Part shown: one piece after another, positions 32,287 through 40,957 of the stretch | Layout of the letters: every line of letters begins with the position of its first letter | Position numbering within the stretch: position 1 is the first letter of the stretch | From: Candidatus Aminicenantota bacterium | Lineage (GTDB): Bacteria; Acidobacteriota; Aminicenantia; UBA2199 | Direction of reading: 5' to 3' | Length of the DNA: 49,800 nt | Assembly: GCA_018262835.1 (NCBI GenBank) | Contig: JADFDP010000008.1 | Coordinates: forward strand, 1 to 49,800 | Translations under genes and position numbers: made by a program | Notes under the pieces: generated by a model | Told to the model about the DNA's origin: nothing | The model's input: the letters and a program-made list of their open reading frames with translations, nothing else | Databases searched by the model: none

Positions 32287-32940
32287 CTATTTCCTGCTGA
32301 AGAGCTGGTAAACGATCTTGTATAGCGATGTGCCGATGCAGTCGTTGATCAGCTGGATATCCCTGGTTTCCTTCGGCACTTTGAGAATCTTGGGGGCGAA
32401 ATTGACCACGCCCTTGATGCCGTGCCCGATCAGCTTGTCCAGGGTCTCCTGGGCTGCTTCTTCCGGGACGGTCAACAGGGCGATCTTGATGTCAGGATTC
32501 TCCCGCAGGTAGGCCTCCAGCCCGTCAATGTGCAGGACCGGCTTTTTCTGGCCGGGTTTGCCGATTTCGCTGCCGACCAGTTCCGGCTTGATGTCGAACA
32601 GGGCCGTGACCATGATGTTGCGGTCCTTGAACAGCTTGTAATTGGACAGGGCCTGGCCGATGCGGCCGGCGCCGATGATGATCACCCTGGAGCTGTGGTC
32701 GATGGACAGGATCTTTTTCAGTTCGCGGAACAGTTTTTTGACCAGGTAGCCTTTTTTCTGCTTGCCGATGGAAATGCCCAGATAAAAAAAATCCTGGCGA
32801 ACCTGGTTGCAGGAAACACCGGTGACTTCCTCCAGTTTCCTTGAAGATATGTACGTGTTTTCGGGCAGGTTCAGTTTCAGCAGGGCATCGTAATAAAATG
32901 AAATCCGGCTGATCACCCGCAGGCTGATTTTCTTTTTCAT
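32287..32940 (-). CDS. rex: Redox-sensing transcriptional repressor Rex
   Basis: 217 residues. The winged-helix DNA-binding domain (about 1-80) has ISSRKLEEVTGVSCNQVRQDFFYLG, and the Rossmann domain has GAGRIGQALSNY at 90-101, where NADH binds. The C-terminus carries the usual domain-swapped helix (INDCIGTSLYKIVYQLF). Rex senses the NADH/NAD+ ratio and represses respiration or fermentation genes in characterised bacteria. A GAGG site precedes the ATG. The promoter at 32974-33002 is followed by a possible Rex-like site that could give autoregulation. Confidence 0.96.
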   Translation of the reverse strand: MKKKISLRVISRISFYYDALLKLNLPENTYISSRKLEEVTGVSCNQVRQDFFYLGISIGKQKKGYLVKKLFRELKKILSIDHSSRVIIIGAGRIGQALSNYKLFKDRNIMVTALFDIKPELVGSEIGKPGQKKPVLHIDGLEAYLRENPDIKIALLTVPEEAAQETLDKLIGHGIKGVVNFAPKILKVPKETRDIQLINDCIGTSLYKIVYQLFSRK

Positions 32941-32955
32941 GCATGCCTCATGATA

Positions 32956-33002
32956 TTGTTTAAGTTAAAATTAATAGTATCCGACTGCGGTCGAAAAGTC
33001 AA
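32956..33002 (-). promoter_or_regulatory. rex promoter and possible Rex-like operator
   Basis: Minus strand TTGACT (32997-33002), 17-base spacer, TACTAT (32974-32979). Immediately downstream, 32956-32974 reads TTGTTTAAGTTAAAATTAA on the plus strand. This has a fair left half of the Rex motif but a poor right half. Confidence 0.35.
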
Positions 33003-33047
33003 GGCGGAACGGGAGTATTTATTTGCCGGCCGTCCTTCCGGCATTGA

Positions 33048-33236
33048 TCAGGGTTCTTTTTTGCAGTCCTTTTCCCAAAGGCAATTCCATTCCGGGCAAT
33101 TCGCCTTTCTTTCGCTGCCGTAACAGGTGGGATTGCCTTCGGCGGCCTGGATCGCCCGGATCAGCTCCGCTTTTTTCATCTTTCCGGGATTCACTCCCTT
33201 TTGTCCGGCATATTTTCTGATTTCGGTCATTTTCAT
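33048..33236 (-). CDS. SAP-domain mini-protein with Cys-rich tail
   Basis: 62 residues. The first half is a SAP-like DNA/RNA-binding helix-extended loop-helix (MTEIRKYAGQKGVNPGKMKK then AELIRAIQAAEG). The second half has four Cys in the pattern C-x8-C-x4-C-x5-C (C38, C47, C52, C58), possibly a metal site. AGGAGGG precedes the ATG at 33236; an ATG two codons further in is also possible. A promoter lies at 33304-33331. Similar small SAP proteins occur in other bacteria, role unknown. Confidence 0.88.
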   Translation of the reverse strand: MKMTEIRKYAGQKGVNPGKMKKAELIRAIQAAEGNPTCYGSERKANCPEWNCLWEKDCKKEP

Positions 33237-33303
33237 GGCTTTCCCTCCTTATTGGAATAGTGTGCGCTTCAATCCCCGCGATCGAAAAAAACGATGTGAA
33301 TAT

Positions 33304-33331
33304 ATTATAATATGATTTCGGCGATTATCAA
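33304..33331 (-). promoter_or_regulatory. Sigma70-like promoter of the SAP-domain gene
   Basis: Minus strand TTGATA (33326-33331), 16-base spacer, TATAAT (33304-33309), about 68 bases before the ATG at 33236. Confidence 0.55.
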
Positions 33332-33379
33332 CTGCCGCCAGTTTTCCCAGCGCGCCGTTTCCAGAATGCTTCGCGGCAA

Positions 33380-34771
33380 CTATTTCCCGGCCACCGCCTT
33401 TTGCACGGCCGCAATTTCTTTGGGTATGGGGGGGCCCAGCACCCGTCCCCCCTGGGGGATGACCAGGACGTTGTCTTCGATGCGGATGCCGCCGAACTTG
33501 CGATATTTATCCACCTCGGCGTAGTTGATGAAGGCGGCAGATTTTTTTTCCGCCTGCCACTGGTCGATCAAGGCCGGGATAAAGTAGATCCCCGGTTCGA
33601 CCGTCAGCACGTGGCCGGGTTCGAGCTTCTTGGCCAGGCGCAGGTAGGCCAGGCCGAACTGCGGGCTGCGTTTTGTTTTTTCGTCATAACCGACTTGGTT
33701 TTCGCCCAGGTCCTCCATGTCGTGGACGTCCAGCCCCAGCATGTGTCCGAGGCCGTGGGGGAAAAACAAAGCATGAGCTCCGGCGGCCACGGCTTCGCTG
33801 CGGCTGCCTTTCATCAAGCCCAGGTCCTTGAAGCGCTCAACCAGGACTTCGCAGGCCTTAAGGTGCACGCTGCGGTAGCTGACGCCGGGCCGGATCATGG
33901 CCAGGGCGGTCCGCTGCATGTCCAGTACCGTTTCGTAAACCGCTTGCTGCCTGTCAGCGAATTTGCCGCCCACGGGCATGGTGCGGGTGATGTCGCTGGC
34001 GTACCCGGCTTCGGTCTCGCAGCCAGAATCGATGATCAGCAGGTCGCCTTTCTGCATGCGGTTGCCGTGGTAGTGGTTGTGCAGGGTTTCGCCGTGGATG
34101 GTGACGATAGCCGGGAAGGCCAGCTGGCCGCCGCCGGCCAAAGCGATGCCCTCGATTCTGCCGGCGATCTCCCTTTCATACGCTCCCGGCTGCGCCATGG
34201 CCATGGCCTCGCGATACATGGCGGCGGTGACGGTCAGGGCCGCTTCGATCTCTTTAATTTCGTCCGGGTCTTTCAGCGAGCGCTGGGCGATCACGGCTTT
34301 GACGAATTCCGCCGAGGCAAAATTCTTGACGGCCTCGGCGCGGATGCCCAGCAGCCTTTCCAGCCACAGGGCGTTTTCGCTGCGGTAGGGCGGCAGGAAA
34401 TGGATCTTCCGGCCCAGACGCACGGCGTTGTGCAGCGTTTCGCTCAAGTTGGCCAGCGGCTGGGCGTCGGCGACGCCGATCTTCAGGCAGCGGTTTTTCA
34501 ATGCGGGCTGCGGTCCCATCCAGATGATGTCGTCCATGTCCAGGTCGTTGCCGAAAACCGTCTGCCGGTTCTCGTCTATGTCGATGATCGCGGCCAGGCC
34601 GGGGAAATTCAGCCCGAAAAAATAAAGGAACGTGCTGTCCTGCCGGTAATGGAAGGTGTTGGCCGCGTAGTTCATGGGGCTTTCGCCGTTGCTTAAAAAC
34701 AACAGCAGCCCCGATTTCACCTGCTTGCACAGTTTGTTTCTTCTTTGCTGGTACGTTTTTTTGTCGAACAT
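33380..34771 (-). CDS. pepP: Xaa-Pro aminopeptidase (aminopeptidase P)
   Basis: 463 residues. The N-terminal domain (about 1-155) begins YQQRRNKLCKQVKSGLLLFL; the pita-bread catalytic domain follows. Metal ligands are recognisable: IDSGCETEAGYASDITRT (two Asp), HGLGHMLGLDVHD (His), EPGIYF (Glu) and IRIEDNVLV (Glu). It removes an N-terminal residue next to proline. GGAGAA precedes the ATG. It stands alone, with DUF2812 upstream in the same direction about 100 bases away. Confidence 0.95.
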   Translation of the reverse strand: MFDKKTYQQRRNKLCKQVKSGLLLFLSNGESPMNYAANTFHYRQDSTFLYFFGLNFPGLAAIIDIDENRQTVFGNDLDMDDIIWMGPQPALKNRCLKIGVADAQPLANLSETLHNAVRLGRKIHFLPPYRSENALWLERLLGIRAEAVKNFASAEFVKAVIAQRSLKDPDEIKEIEAALTVTAAMYREAMAMAQPGAYEREIAGRIEGIALAGGGQLAFPAIVTIHGETLHNHYHGNRMQKGDLLIIDSGCETEAGYASDITRTMPVGGKFADRQQAVYETVLDMQRTALAMIRPGVSYRSVHLKACEVLVERFKDLGLMKGSRSEAVAAGAHALFFPHGLGHMLGLDVHDMEDLGENQVGYDEKTKRSPQFGLAYLRLAKKLEPGHVLTVEPGIYFIPALIDQWQAEKKSAAFINYAEVDKYRKFGGIRIEDNVLVIPQGGRVLGPPIPKEIAAVQKAVAGK

Positions 34772-34877
34772 GGCTTCTCCTTAAAAAACAATCTTACCCA
34801 AGTGCAAAAAATATTTCAAGGGCGCAAGCGGCAGGGCGTTGCGGCCGCCTGTTCCGTGGCGCTGACCCTGAAAACAA

Positions 34878-35405
34878 TCAGTTTTTCTTCAGCTTGCTGA
34901 TGCGCAGTATCAGGCGGACCATGGCGTAGATCCAGCCTGAAATTATAATGAAATAAAGGAAAGCGAGGCTCGTCATTGCCCATGAAGCCTCGCGCCTGAA
35001 CAGCATGCGCATGCCGTTGAGCAGGATGGGCAGGAAAATAACCATGATGAGGATCAGGCGCCCGTATTTTTGAATCTTTGAATCCTTGTCGCTGAAGAAT
35101 TCCGGCTTTTCCGCGCCCCGGCATTCCTTGCGGAAATAATACCAGGAGCCCATGCGGCCGATCATTTCCCAGCCGGCGTCACGGCAGATTTGCAGGTATT
35201 CCTGCAGGTTCTTGAAACTGCCGGTGCGGAAATCGAGGCGGTAGGAATATTCGCGCGGCTCGCCCTTGATAAAATGATAGACGCAGGGCAGCCCCGGGTT
35301 AACGAGGTGCCAGCCTTTTTCAGACATCGCTTCCAGCCAATTTTCCTCTTTTTCGTCGTCCCAGGCCCAAAACCATTTGTATTTGGTCGCTTTTTCTTTT
35401 TGCAT
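34878..35405 (-). CDS. DUF2812 membrane protein
   Basis: 175 residues. The N-terminal soluble part has the DUF2812 phrases YKWFWAWDDEKEENWLEAMS and EKGWHLVNPG, then GEPREYSYRLDF and CRDAGWEMIGRMGSWYYFRK. Two transmembrane helices follow (about 115-135 and 142-165). The ATG at 35405 is set by AAGGAGA; a longer upstream frame is inside padR. DUF2812 proteins are often encoded next to PadR regulators, as here, and the PadR protein probably controls this gene. Function unknown. Confidence 0.9.
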   Translation of the reverse strand: MQKEKATKYKWFWAWDDEKEENWLEAMSEKGWHLVNPGLPCVYHFIKGEPREYSYRLDFRTGSFKNLQEYLQICRDAGWEMIGRMGSWYYFRKECRGAEKPEFFSDKDSKIQKYGRLILIMVIFLPILLNGMRMLFRREASWAMTSLAFLYFIIISGWIYAMVRLILRISKLKKN

Positions 35406-35427
35406 TATGGTCTCCTTTTTAAATTTT

Positions 35428-35781
35428 TTACCGCTCATTTTGCTTGGCCTGGAAAGAGCCGTCTCCCAGGACCGCATCGCCCAAACGGGTCAGCAGGCGC
35501 AAGCGCGCCAGCTCGGCTGCGAGCACGCCGCGCCCTTTTTCGGTCAGGGCGTAGCGTTTGCGCCGGTCCACCTCGTCGAAGTGGGTGATGAGCTTCTCTT
35601 TTTCCAGGGTGGTCAATGCCCCATAGAGCGTGCCGGGACCGATGCGCAGGGCGCCCTTGCTGCCCGCTTCCACTTTCTGCATGATGCCGTAGCCGTGCAA
35701 GGGCTCGGTCAGGGCCAGCAGGATGCAGTAGGTGGCTTCGGTCAGCGGCAGGTGGCGGACTATTTCTTTGTCTTCTTTCAT
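35428..35781 (-). CDS. PadR-family transcriptional regulator
   Basis: 117 residues, a winged-helix regulator. PadR features include LTEATYCILLALTEPLHGYG, GTLYGALTTLEKEKLI, and RRKRYALTEKGRGVL. AAGGAG precedes the ATG. The partner DUF2812 gene starts 22 bases after its stop. The promoter carries palindromes inside and just past the spacer, so autorepression is likely. Confidence 0.95.
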   Translation of the reverse strand: MKEDKEIVRHLPLTEATYCILLALTEPLHGYGIMQKVEAGSKGALRIGPGTLYGALTTLEKEKLITHFDEVDRRKRYALTEKGRGVLAAELARLRLLTRLGDAVLGDGSFQAKQNER

Positions 35782-35819
35782 AATCAGCTCCTTATGTCAG
35801 GCTTCGCTACAGCGAATGA

Positions 35820-35859
35820 CGATATAGCGAATATCGATATAATGGCATACGATATATCG
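35820..35859. promoter_or_regulatory. Candidate PadR operator boxes
   Basis: Three related boxes: CGATATAGCG (35820-35829, one mismatch from a palindrome), ATATCGATAT (35831-35840, perfect) and CGATATATCG (35850-35859, perfect). Boxes one and three are 30 bases apart, near three helical turns. They overlap the padR promoter. Confidence 0.6.
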
Positions 35860-35867
35860 GATGTCAA
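35839..35867 (-). promoter_or_regulatory. padR/DUF2812 promoter
   Basis: Minus strand TTGACA (35862-35867), 17-base spacer, CATTAT (35839-35844). The palindrome CGATATATCG lies in the spacer. Confidence 0.6.
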
Positions 35868-35927
35868 TATTTAAAGCAAAAAATTATTTTTATTTTGTCG
35901 CCCGTGCTTACTAATTTGCCGATGCCC

Positions 35928-35956
35928 TTGTCTGCCGGGAGGATTCGATTTATAAT
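35928..35956 (+). promoter_or_regulatory. Sigma70-like promoter of the tricorn-like protease gene
   Basis: TTGTCT (35928-35933), 17-base spacer, TATAAT (35951-35956). A strong GAGGAGG follows before the ATG at 35981. Confidence 0.65.
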
Positions 35957-35980
35957 CTTTTTTCACTTCGAGGAGGCAGC

Positions 35981-38900
35981 ATGAGAAAAATCATCGGTCT
36001 GGCTTTGGCGGTCTTTTTCCTGGTCACCTGGCAATGGGCGATCTCCGATGCCCGTCTGCTCAGGTTCCCCAACATCAACGGCGACCTGGTGGTCTTCGTC
36101 TATGCCGGCGACATCTGGTCGGTCCCGGCCGGCGGCGGCGACGCCCGGCGCCTGACCTCGCACCCGGGGCTGGAATTGTTCCCCAAGATTTCCCCCGACG
36201 GCCAATGGATCGCCTTTTCGGCCGAATACTCCGGCTCGCGCCAGGTCTACGTCATGCCGGCCGCGGGAGGGACTCCCCGGCAGCTTACCTACTACAATGA
36301 CGTCGGCATCATGCCTCCCCGCGGTGGCTACGATTACGTGGTCATGGACTGGACTCCCGACAGCCGCCAGGTCCTGGTGCGCTGCAACCGCACCCCCTGG
36401 GGCGAACGCATGGGGAAATATTATTTGATCAACTTGTCCGGCGGCTTGGAGACCCCTTTGCAGATCCCGGAAGGCGGCGGCGCCACGTTTTCTCCGGATG
36501 CCGGCAAGATCGTCTACACGCCCATCGAGAGGGAGTTCCGCACCTGGAAGCGCTACAAGGGCGGGCGGGCCCAGGATGTCTGGATCTACGATCTGGCCAA
36601 CAACACCTCGAGGCGCCTGACCGATTTTCCCGGCACCGACCAGCACCCGGTCTGGTTCGGAGACAAGATCTACTTCGTTTCCGACCGCGACCTGACCCTG
36701 AATGTCTATTCCTTTGACCTGAGGAACGACAAGATCGAGCAGATCACCCGCCACAAGGATTACGATGTCTTGTGGCCTTCGGGACGGAACGGCCTGCTGG
36801 CTTATGAAAATGGCGGCTATATTTACAGGCTGGACCTGGCTTCGGGGCACGAGCAGAAACTGGTCATCAACCTGAACTTCGACAACGCCAATATTCTGCC
36901 CTATTTCAAGAATGTCACGGATTTCATTTCCAGCTATGACATTTCTCCCAGCGGCAAGCGCGCGGTTTTTGATGCCCGCGGCGATCTCTTTACCGTTCCC
37001 GGGAAAGAGGGTTTGACCTATAACCTGACCCGCAGCCAGGGGGTGCGTGAAATTTTTCCCACCTGGTCCCCGGACGGCAGATCCATCGCTTATTATTCCG
37101 ACCTGACCGGCGAATATGAAATCTATCTGCTGGACGGCAACGGCAGCGGCAAGCCGCGGCAGCTGACTGCCAACAGCCGCATCTGGCGCTTCCCGCCCAA
37201 GTGGTCGCCCGACGGCCGCATGCTGCTTTTTGCCGACCGCGACCAACGGCTGCAGATCCTGGACGTGGCCACCCGCATCCTGACGGTGGTGGACAAGGCC
37301 CGCGGCCATGACCTGACCGACTACAACTGGTCACCCGATTCACGCTGGCTGGTCTACAGCAAGGACGGGGACAGCGGCCAGGACGCAATCTGGGTTTATG
37401 CGCTGGAACAAAAGAAGGTCTGGCAACTGACCGACGCCGCGTACAATGATTTTTCCCCGGTGTTTTCCCGCGACGGCAAATACATCTACTTCCTTTCCAA
37501 CCGTGATTTCAATCTGACCTTCTCCGATTTTGAGCGCAACTACCTCTACACCAAGGCGGCGCGGATATATGCTCTGGCCCTCACCCGGGATACCCCGCCG
37601 CTGTTCGGCGACAAGAATGACCAGGAATCGGCCAAGGGCATTGCCGACAACAAGGCGGCCAAGCCGGAAAAGCCGGCCGCCGCGGCCAAGGAGTCGCCCG
37701 CGCGGGTGCGCATCGACGTCGAGGACTGCGGCAGCCGCATCGCGGTTTTTCCCCTGAAAAGCGATGCCTACGCCGCCTTGCGGGCGATCGACGGCGGCAT
37801 CCTGTACTTCAGGGAAAAAGAGATCCGCCAGTTCAAGCTGGAGGATAAAAAAGACAGCTTGGTGATCGGCGGCATCGACTCGGGCGTTCTTTCCGCCGAC
37901 GGCCAGAAGATCCTTTATCAGGCCCAGAACCAGTTCGGCATCGTCGGCCTCAACCCGGACCAGAAGGCTGGCGACGGTTCCCTCGATCTCTCGCAGCTGA
38001 CCATGAAGATCGATCCGCAGCGGGAATGGTCTCAGATTTTTAATGACGGCTGGCGCATTTTTCGCGACTGGTTCTACCAGAAAAAATTGCACGGGGTCGA
38101 CTGGCTGCGATTGAAGGAAAAATACGCGCGCCTGGTCACTTCCTTAAGCCACCGCGCCGACCTTGATTTCATTTTCGGCGAGCTGGTCGGCGAGGTCAAC
38201 TCCGGGCATACCTATGTCAACTGGGGCGATTTCCCCCGGGTCAAGCGCCTGGATACCGGCCTGCTGGGCGCGGAACTGAAGGCCGACGCCGCGGCCGGCC
38301 GCTATATGGTCGCCAAGATATTCGCAGGTGAAAATTGGAACGAGGCCACACGTTCGCCGCTCACCGAGCAGGGCGTGGGCGTCCAGGTCGGCGATTACAT
38401 CATTGAGCTCAACGGCTTTGAAGTAACCTTAAAGGACAATCCCTACCGATTCCTGGAAAACACCTTGGGCCGCAAGATAGCCATCAAGGTCAATGCCCGG
38501 CCGGTCGGTGAAGGGGCCCGTGAATACTGGTTCAAGCCGATCCGGAGCGAGCAGGGCCTGTTTAACCTGGACTGGGTGCGTTCGCGCCGGCAAATGATCG
38601 ACCGCCTTTCGGGCGGGCGCATCGGCTACATCTACGTGCCCAATACCGCGGTCGAGGGCAATACCGAGCTGTTCAAGGGCATGTACGCTTTTAAAAACAA
38701 GGAGGCTCTGATCATCGATGAACGCTATAATGGCGGCGGTTTCATCCCGACGGTCATGGCCGAGCTGCTGGCGCGCAAGACATTGAACTACTGGGCGACA
38801 CGCGGCCTGGAGATGAATCCCGATCCTGGAACGTCCCACGGCGGGCCCAAGGTGATGCTGATCAACGGCTATTCCTCCTCGGGCGGCGATGCCTTCCCCT

Positions 38901-39241
38901 ATTATTTCAAGAAGAGCAAGCTGGGCTTGCTGATCGGCACGCGCACCTGGGGCGGCCTGATCGGCCTTTCCGGCAACCCCGATCTGGCTGACGGCGGCTC
39001 GATCAATGTGCCGACCTTCGGCTTTGTGGACAATGAAGGCAACTGGGCGGTGGAAGGCGAGGGCGTCTCACCGGACATCGAGGTCATCGACCGTCCCGAA
39101 CTGGTGGCCGCGGGCAAGGATCCGTGCGTGGAAAAAGCTGTGGAAGTGCTGCTGGAACAGTTGAAGAAAAATCCGCCCAGGAAACCGGACATGCCGGCCG
39201 AGCCCGACCGCTCCCAATGGCTCGAAAAGGAAATTAAATAA
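35981..39241 (+). CDS. Tricorn-like S41 family protease
   Basis: 1086 residues, exported (signal KKIIGLALAVFFLVTWQWAISDA-like N-terminus). Two beta-propeller regions open the protein, with repeats such as LFPKISPDGQWIAFSAEYSG and FPTWSPDGRSIAYYSD. A tricorn C1 domain (about 680-760) contains GEVNSGHTYVNWGDF, the region of the catalytic Ser/His. A PDZ-like part (about 765-850) precedes the C2 catalytic core with NGYSSSGGDAFPYYFK, the nucleophile Ser region. Archaeal tricorn degrades peptides after the proteasome; secreted bacterial homologues have unclear substrates. Length is close to tricorn. It has its own promoter and is followed by a 46-bp hairpin. Confidence 0.92.
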   Translation: MRKIIGLALAVFFLVTWQWAISDARLLRFPNINGDLVVFVYAGDIWSVPAGGGDARRLTSHPGLELFPKISPDGQWIAFSAEYSGSRQVYVMPAAGGTPRQLTYYNDVGIMPPRGGYDYVVMDWTPDSRQVLVRCNRTPWGERMGKYYLINLSGGLETPLQIPEGGGATFSPDAGKIVYTPIEREFRTWKRYKGGRAQDVWIYDLANNTSRRLTDFPGTDQHPVWFGDKIYFVSDRDLTLNVYSFDLRNDKIEQITRHKDYDVLWPSGRNGLLAYENGGYIYRLDLASGHEQKLVINLNFDNANILPYFKNVTDFISSYDISPSGKRAVFDARGDLFTVPGKEGLTYNLTRSQGVREIFPTWSPDGRSIAYYSDLTGEYEIYLLDGNGSGKPRQLTANSRIWRFPPKWSPDGRMLLFADRDQRLQILDVATRILTVVDKARGHDLTDYNWSPDSRWLVYSKDGDSGQDAIWVYALEQKKVWQLTDAAYNDFSPVFSRDGKYIYFLSNRDFNLTFSDFERNYLYTKAARIYALALTRDTPPLFGDKNDQESAKGIADNKAAKPEKPAAAAKESPARVRIDVEDCGSRIAVFPLKSDAYAALRAIDGGILYFREKEIRQFKLEDKKDSLVIGGIDSGVLSADGQKILYQAQNQFGIVGLNPDQKAGDGSLDLSQLTMKIDPQREWSQIFNDGWRIFRDWFYQKKLHGVDWLRLKEKYARLVTSLSHRADLDFIFGELVGEVNSGHTYVNWGDFPRVKRLDTGLLGAELKADAAAGRYMVAKIFAGENWNEATRSPLTEQGVGVQVGDYIIELNGFEVTLKDNPYRFLENTLGRKIAIKVNARPVGEGAREYWFKPIRSEQGLFNLDWVRSRRQMIDRLSGGRIGYIYVPNTAVEGNTELFKGMYAFKNKEALIIDERYNGGGFIPTVMAELLARKTLNYWATRGLEMNPDPGTSHGGPKVMLINGYSSSGGDAFPYYFKKSKLGLLIGTRTWGGLIGLSGNPDLADGGSINVPTFGFVDNEGNWAVEGEGVSPDIEVIDRPELVAAGKDPCVEKAVEVLLEQLKKNPPRKPDMPAEPDRSQWLEKEIK

Positions 39242-39261
39242 TTCGGATCGGTGGTTGTTGC

Positions 39262-39307
39262 GTAGGGGTTCAATACGAGATCAGATGAGATCATATTGAA
39301 CCCCTAC
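39262..39307. repeat. Perfect 14-bp stem inverted repeat
   Basis: GTAGGGGTTCAATA (39262-39275) pairs with TATTGAACCCCTAC (39294-39307) around an 18-base loop that itself holds two GATC words. No T-run follows, so it may be a repeat element or RNA-processing hairpin rather than a standard terminator. Confidence 0.7.
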
Positions 39308-39329
39308 CGCATTCAATTCGCCCGCATGG

Positions 39330-39358
39330 TTGACATGCGGGTAAAAATCCGTCAAAAT
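39330..39358 (+). promoter_or_regulatory. Sigma70-like promoter of the FabH-like gene
   Basis: TTGACA (39330-39335), 17-base spacer, CAAAAT (39353-39358), about 40 bases before the ATG. Confidence 0.5.
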
Positions 39359-39399
39359 AGCCTCTTGGAGATATTTCGTTTTCCAAAATTAAATCCCGA

Positions 39400-40491
39400 A
39401 TGGTGAAAATGGAAAAAAAACTGTATTCGGTCATTGTCGGGACTGGGTCCTATGTCCCTGTCAGGCGTGTTTCGAACAGCGATTTTCTGGACAAAGTGTT
39501 GTTTGACGGCAGTGGTGAAAGGTTGAAAAAAAGCAACCGGGAAACGATCGATAAACTCGCCGAGATCACCGGCATCCGGGAAAGGCGGCACGTGACCGAC
39601 GACCTGGTGACATCCGACATCGCGGCCCTGGCGGCCGGCGACGCCCTGGAATCGTCCCGGATCGACAAGGAGTCGCTCGACTACATCATCGTGGCCCACA
39701 ACTTCGGCGACGTGCGCGCCGGCAGCGTCCGCTCGGACTTCGTCCCCTCGCTGGCTGCCCGGGTCAAGCACAAGCTGAAGATCGCCAACCCCGCGACCGT
39801 CGCCTATGACGTGGTCTGCGGCTGCCCGGGCTGGCTCCAGGGGATGATCCAGGCCGATTACTACCTGCGCTCAGGGGATTGCCGGCGGGTGCTGGTCATC
39901 GGGGCCGATACGCTCTCCCGGGTCAGCGATGCCAATGACCGCGACAGCATGATCTACGCCGACGGCGCCGGCGCCACCATTCTCGAAGCCGTCGGCAGCG
40001 ACAAGCCGGTGGGCATCCTGGCCCACGCGGCCCGGACCGATTCACTGGAGCATGCCTATATGCTGTGGCTGGGAAGATCCTACGATCCCGGCCACCAGGG
40101 AGACGAGTTGTATATCAAGATGGACGGCCACAAGCTGTATGAATATGCCCTGAAGACCGTGCCGCTGGTGGTCAAAGAAAGCCTGGAAAAGGCCGGCCTG
40201 CCGATCACCGAGATCAGGAAGGTCCTGATCCACCAGGCCAACGAAAAAATGGATGAGGCGATCCTGAAGCGCCTGTTCAAGATCTGCGGCGGCGGGGAAT
40301 TCAAGCCCGAGGTCATGCCCATGATCATTTCCTGGCTGGGCAACAGCTCGGTGGCCACCGTGCCCACCCTGCTGGACCTGATCCTGAAGGGCAAAATGGA
40401 AGACCACAAGCTGGAATCCGGGGCGGCCATCGTCTTTGCCTCGGTGGGCGCGGGCATGAACATCAACTCGGTGGTCTACCGGATGCCTTAA
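39400..40491 (+). CDS. FabH-like 3-oxoacyl-ACP synthase III
   Basis: 363 residues, thiolase-fold condensing enzyme. Catalytic triad: C142 in CPGW (another Cys at 140), H278 in IHQAN, and N315 in GNSSVAT. It begins KLYSVIVGTGSYVPVRRVSN, the KAS III opening. FabH starts fatty-acid chains from acetyl-CoA; this protein stands outside any fatty-acid cluster, and its extra length (about 40 residues over FabH) fits the FabH-related enzymes used for long-chain condensation or aryl-polyene type lipids (inference). An alternative start at 39409 is possible. No strong Shine-Dalgarno. Confidence 0.88.
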   Translation: MVKMEKKLYSVIVGTGSYVPVRRVSNSDFLDKVLFDGSGERLKKSNRETIDKLAEITGIRERRHVTDDLVTSDIAALAAGDALESSRIDKESLDYIIVAHNFGDVRAGSVRSDFVPSLAARVKHKLKIANPATVAYDVVCGCPGWLQGMIQADYYLRSGDCRRVLVIGADTLSRVSDANDRDSMIYADGAGATILEAVGSDKPVGILAHAARTDSLEHAYMLWLGRSYDPGHQGDELYIKMDGHKLYEYALKTVPLVVKESLEKAGLPITEIRKVLIHQANEKMDEAILKRLFKICGGGEFKPEVMPMIISWLGNSSVATVPTLLDLILKGKMEDHKLESGAAIVFASVGAGMNINSVVYRMP

Positions 40492-40543
40492 GCCATTGCC
40501 AAGGTCGGTTCGCCGGGACCGATGATCCGTAGATTTTGGGCAA

Positions 40544-40957
40544 TCAACAATAAGTGCTTGGGAATTTCTTTTTAAATTCGGAAGGCGACAATATTTGAAT
40601 CGGATCGAATTTTTTAAACTGTAAAAGATGCTTGTCTCCCGATAGAATCATGTTGGCTTGGGCATGAAAGGCGCAGTCGATGAACTTGTCGTCTCCCGGA
40701 TCTTCATGAACGATTTTGAACCAATGATTAGGTTGAACGATCTCGGACTGACTGATCAAAAATGACAGCATTCCGTCTAATTTCGCTGGGGGCATTTCCT
40801 GGTTCATACGGTGCAGCACTTCGCTGTATTCGCGAACAATCTCCGCTGAACAGACGACTTTTACGCGACCATTGGCCCAGGCTTTAACAATTTCGACTGG
40901 GATACCACCCCAGTGCATCCCCGAGACCAGGACATTCGTGTCAACGACGATTCGCAT
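40544..40957 (-). CDS. PIN-domain toxin
   Basis: 137 residues, predicted ribonuclease toxin. Acidic residues of the PIN site: D6 in VVDTNVLVS, E43 or E46 in AEIVREYSEVL, D90 and D94 in EDPGDDKFIDCA, and D108 in SGDKHLL. It overlaps the antitoxin gene by 17 bases, a typical toxin-antitoxin layout, and lies downstream of it. Family resemblance is to the COG1569 type. Target RNA unknown. Confidence 0.9.
   Translation of the reverse strand: MRIVVDTNVLVSGMHWGGIPVEIVKAWANGRVKVVCSAEIVREYSEVLHRMNQEMPPAKLDGMLSFLISQSEIVQPNHWFKIVHEDPGDDKFIDCAFHAQANMILSGDKHLLQFKKFDPIQILSPSEFKKKFPSTYC

Noticed and set aside
34000-34700. Long antisense open frame across the aminopeptidase P gene
   Set aside because: Composition is Gln/Val/Ala-rich with no motifs; it is an antisense artefact of GC-rich coding sequence.
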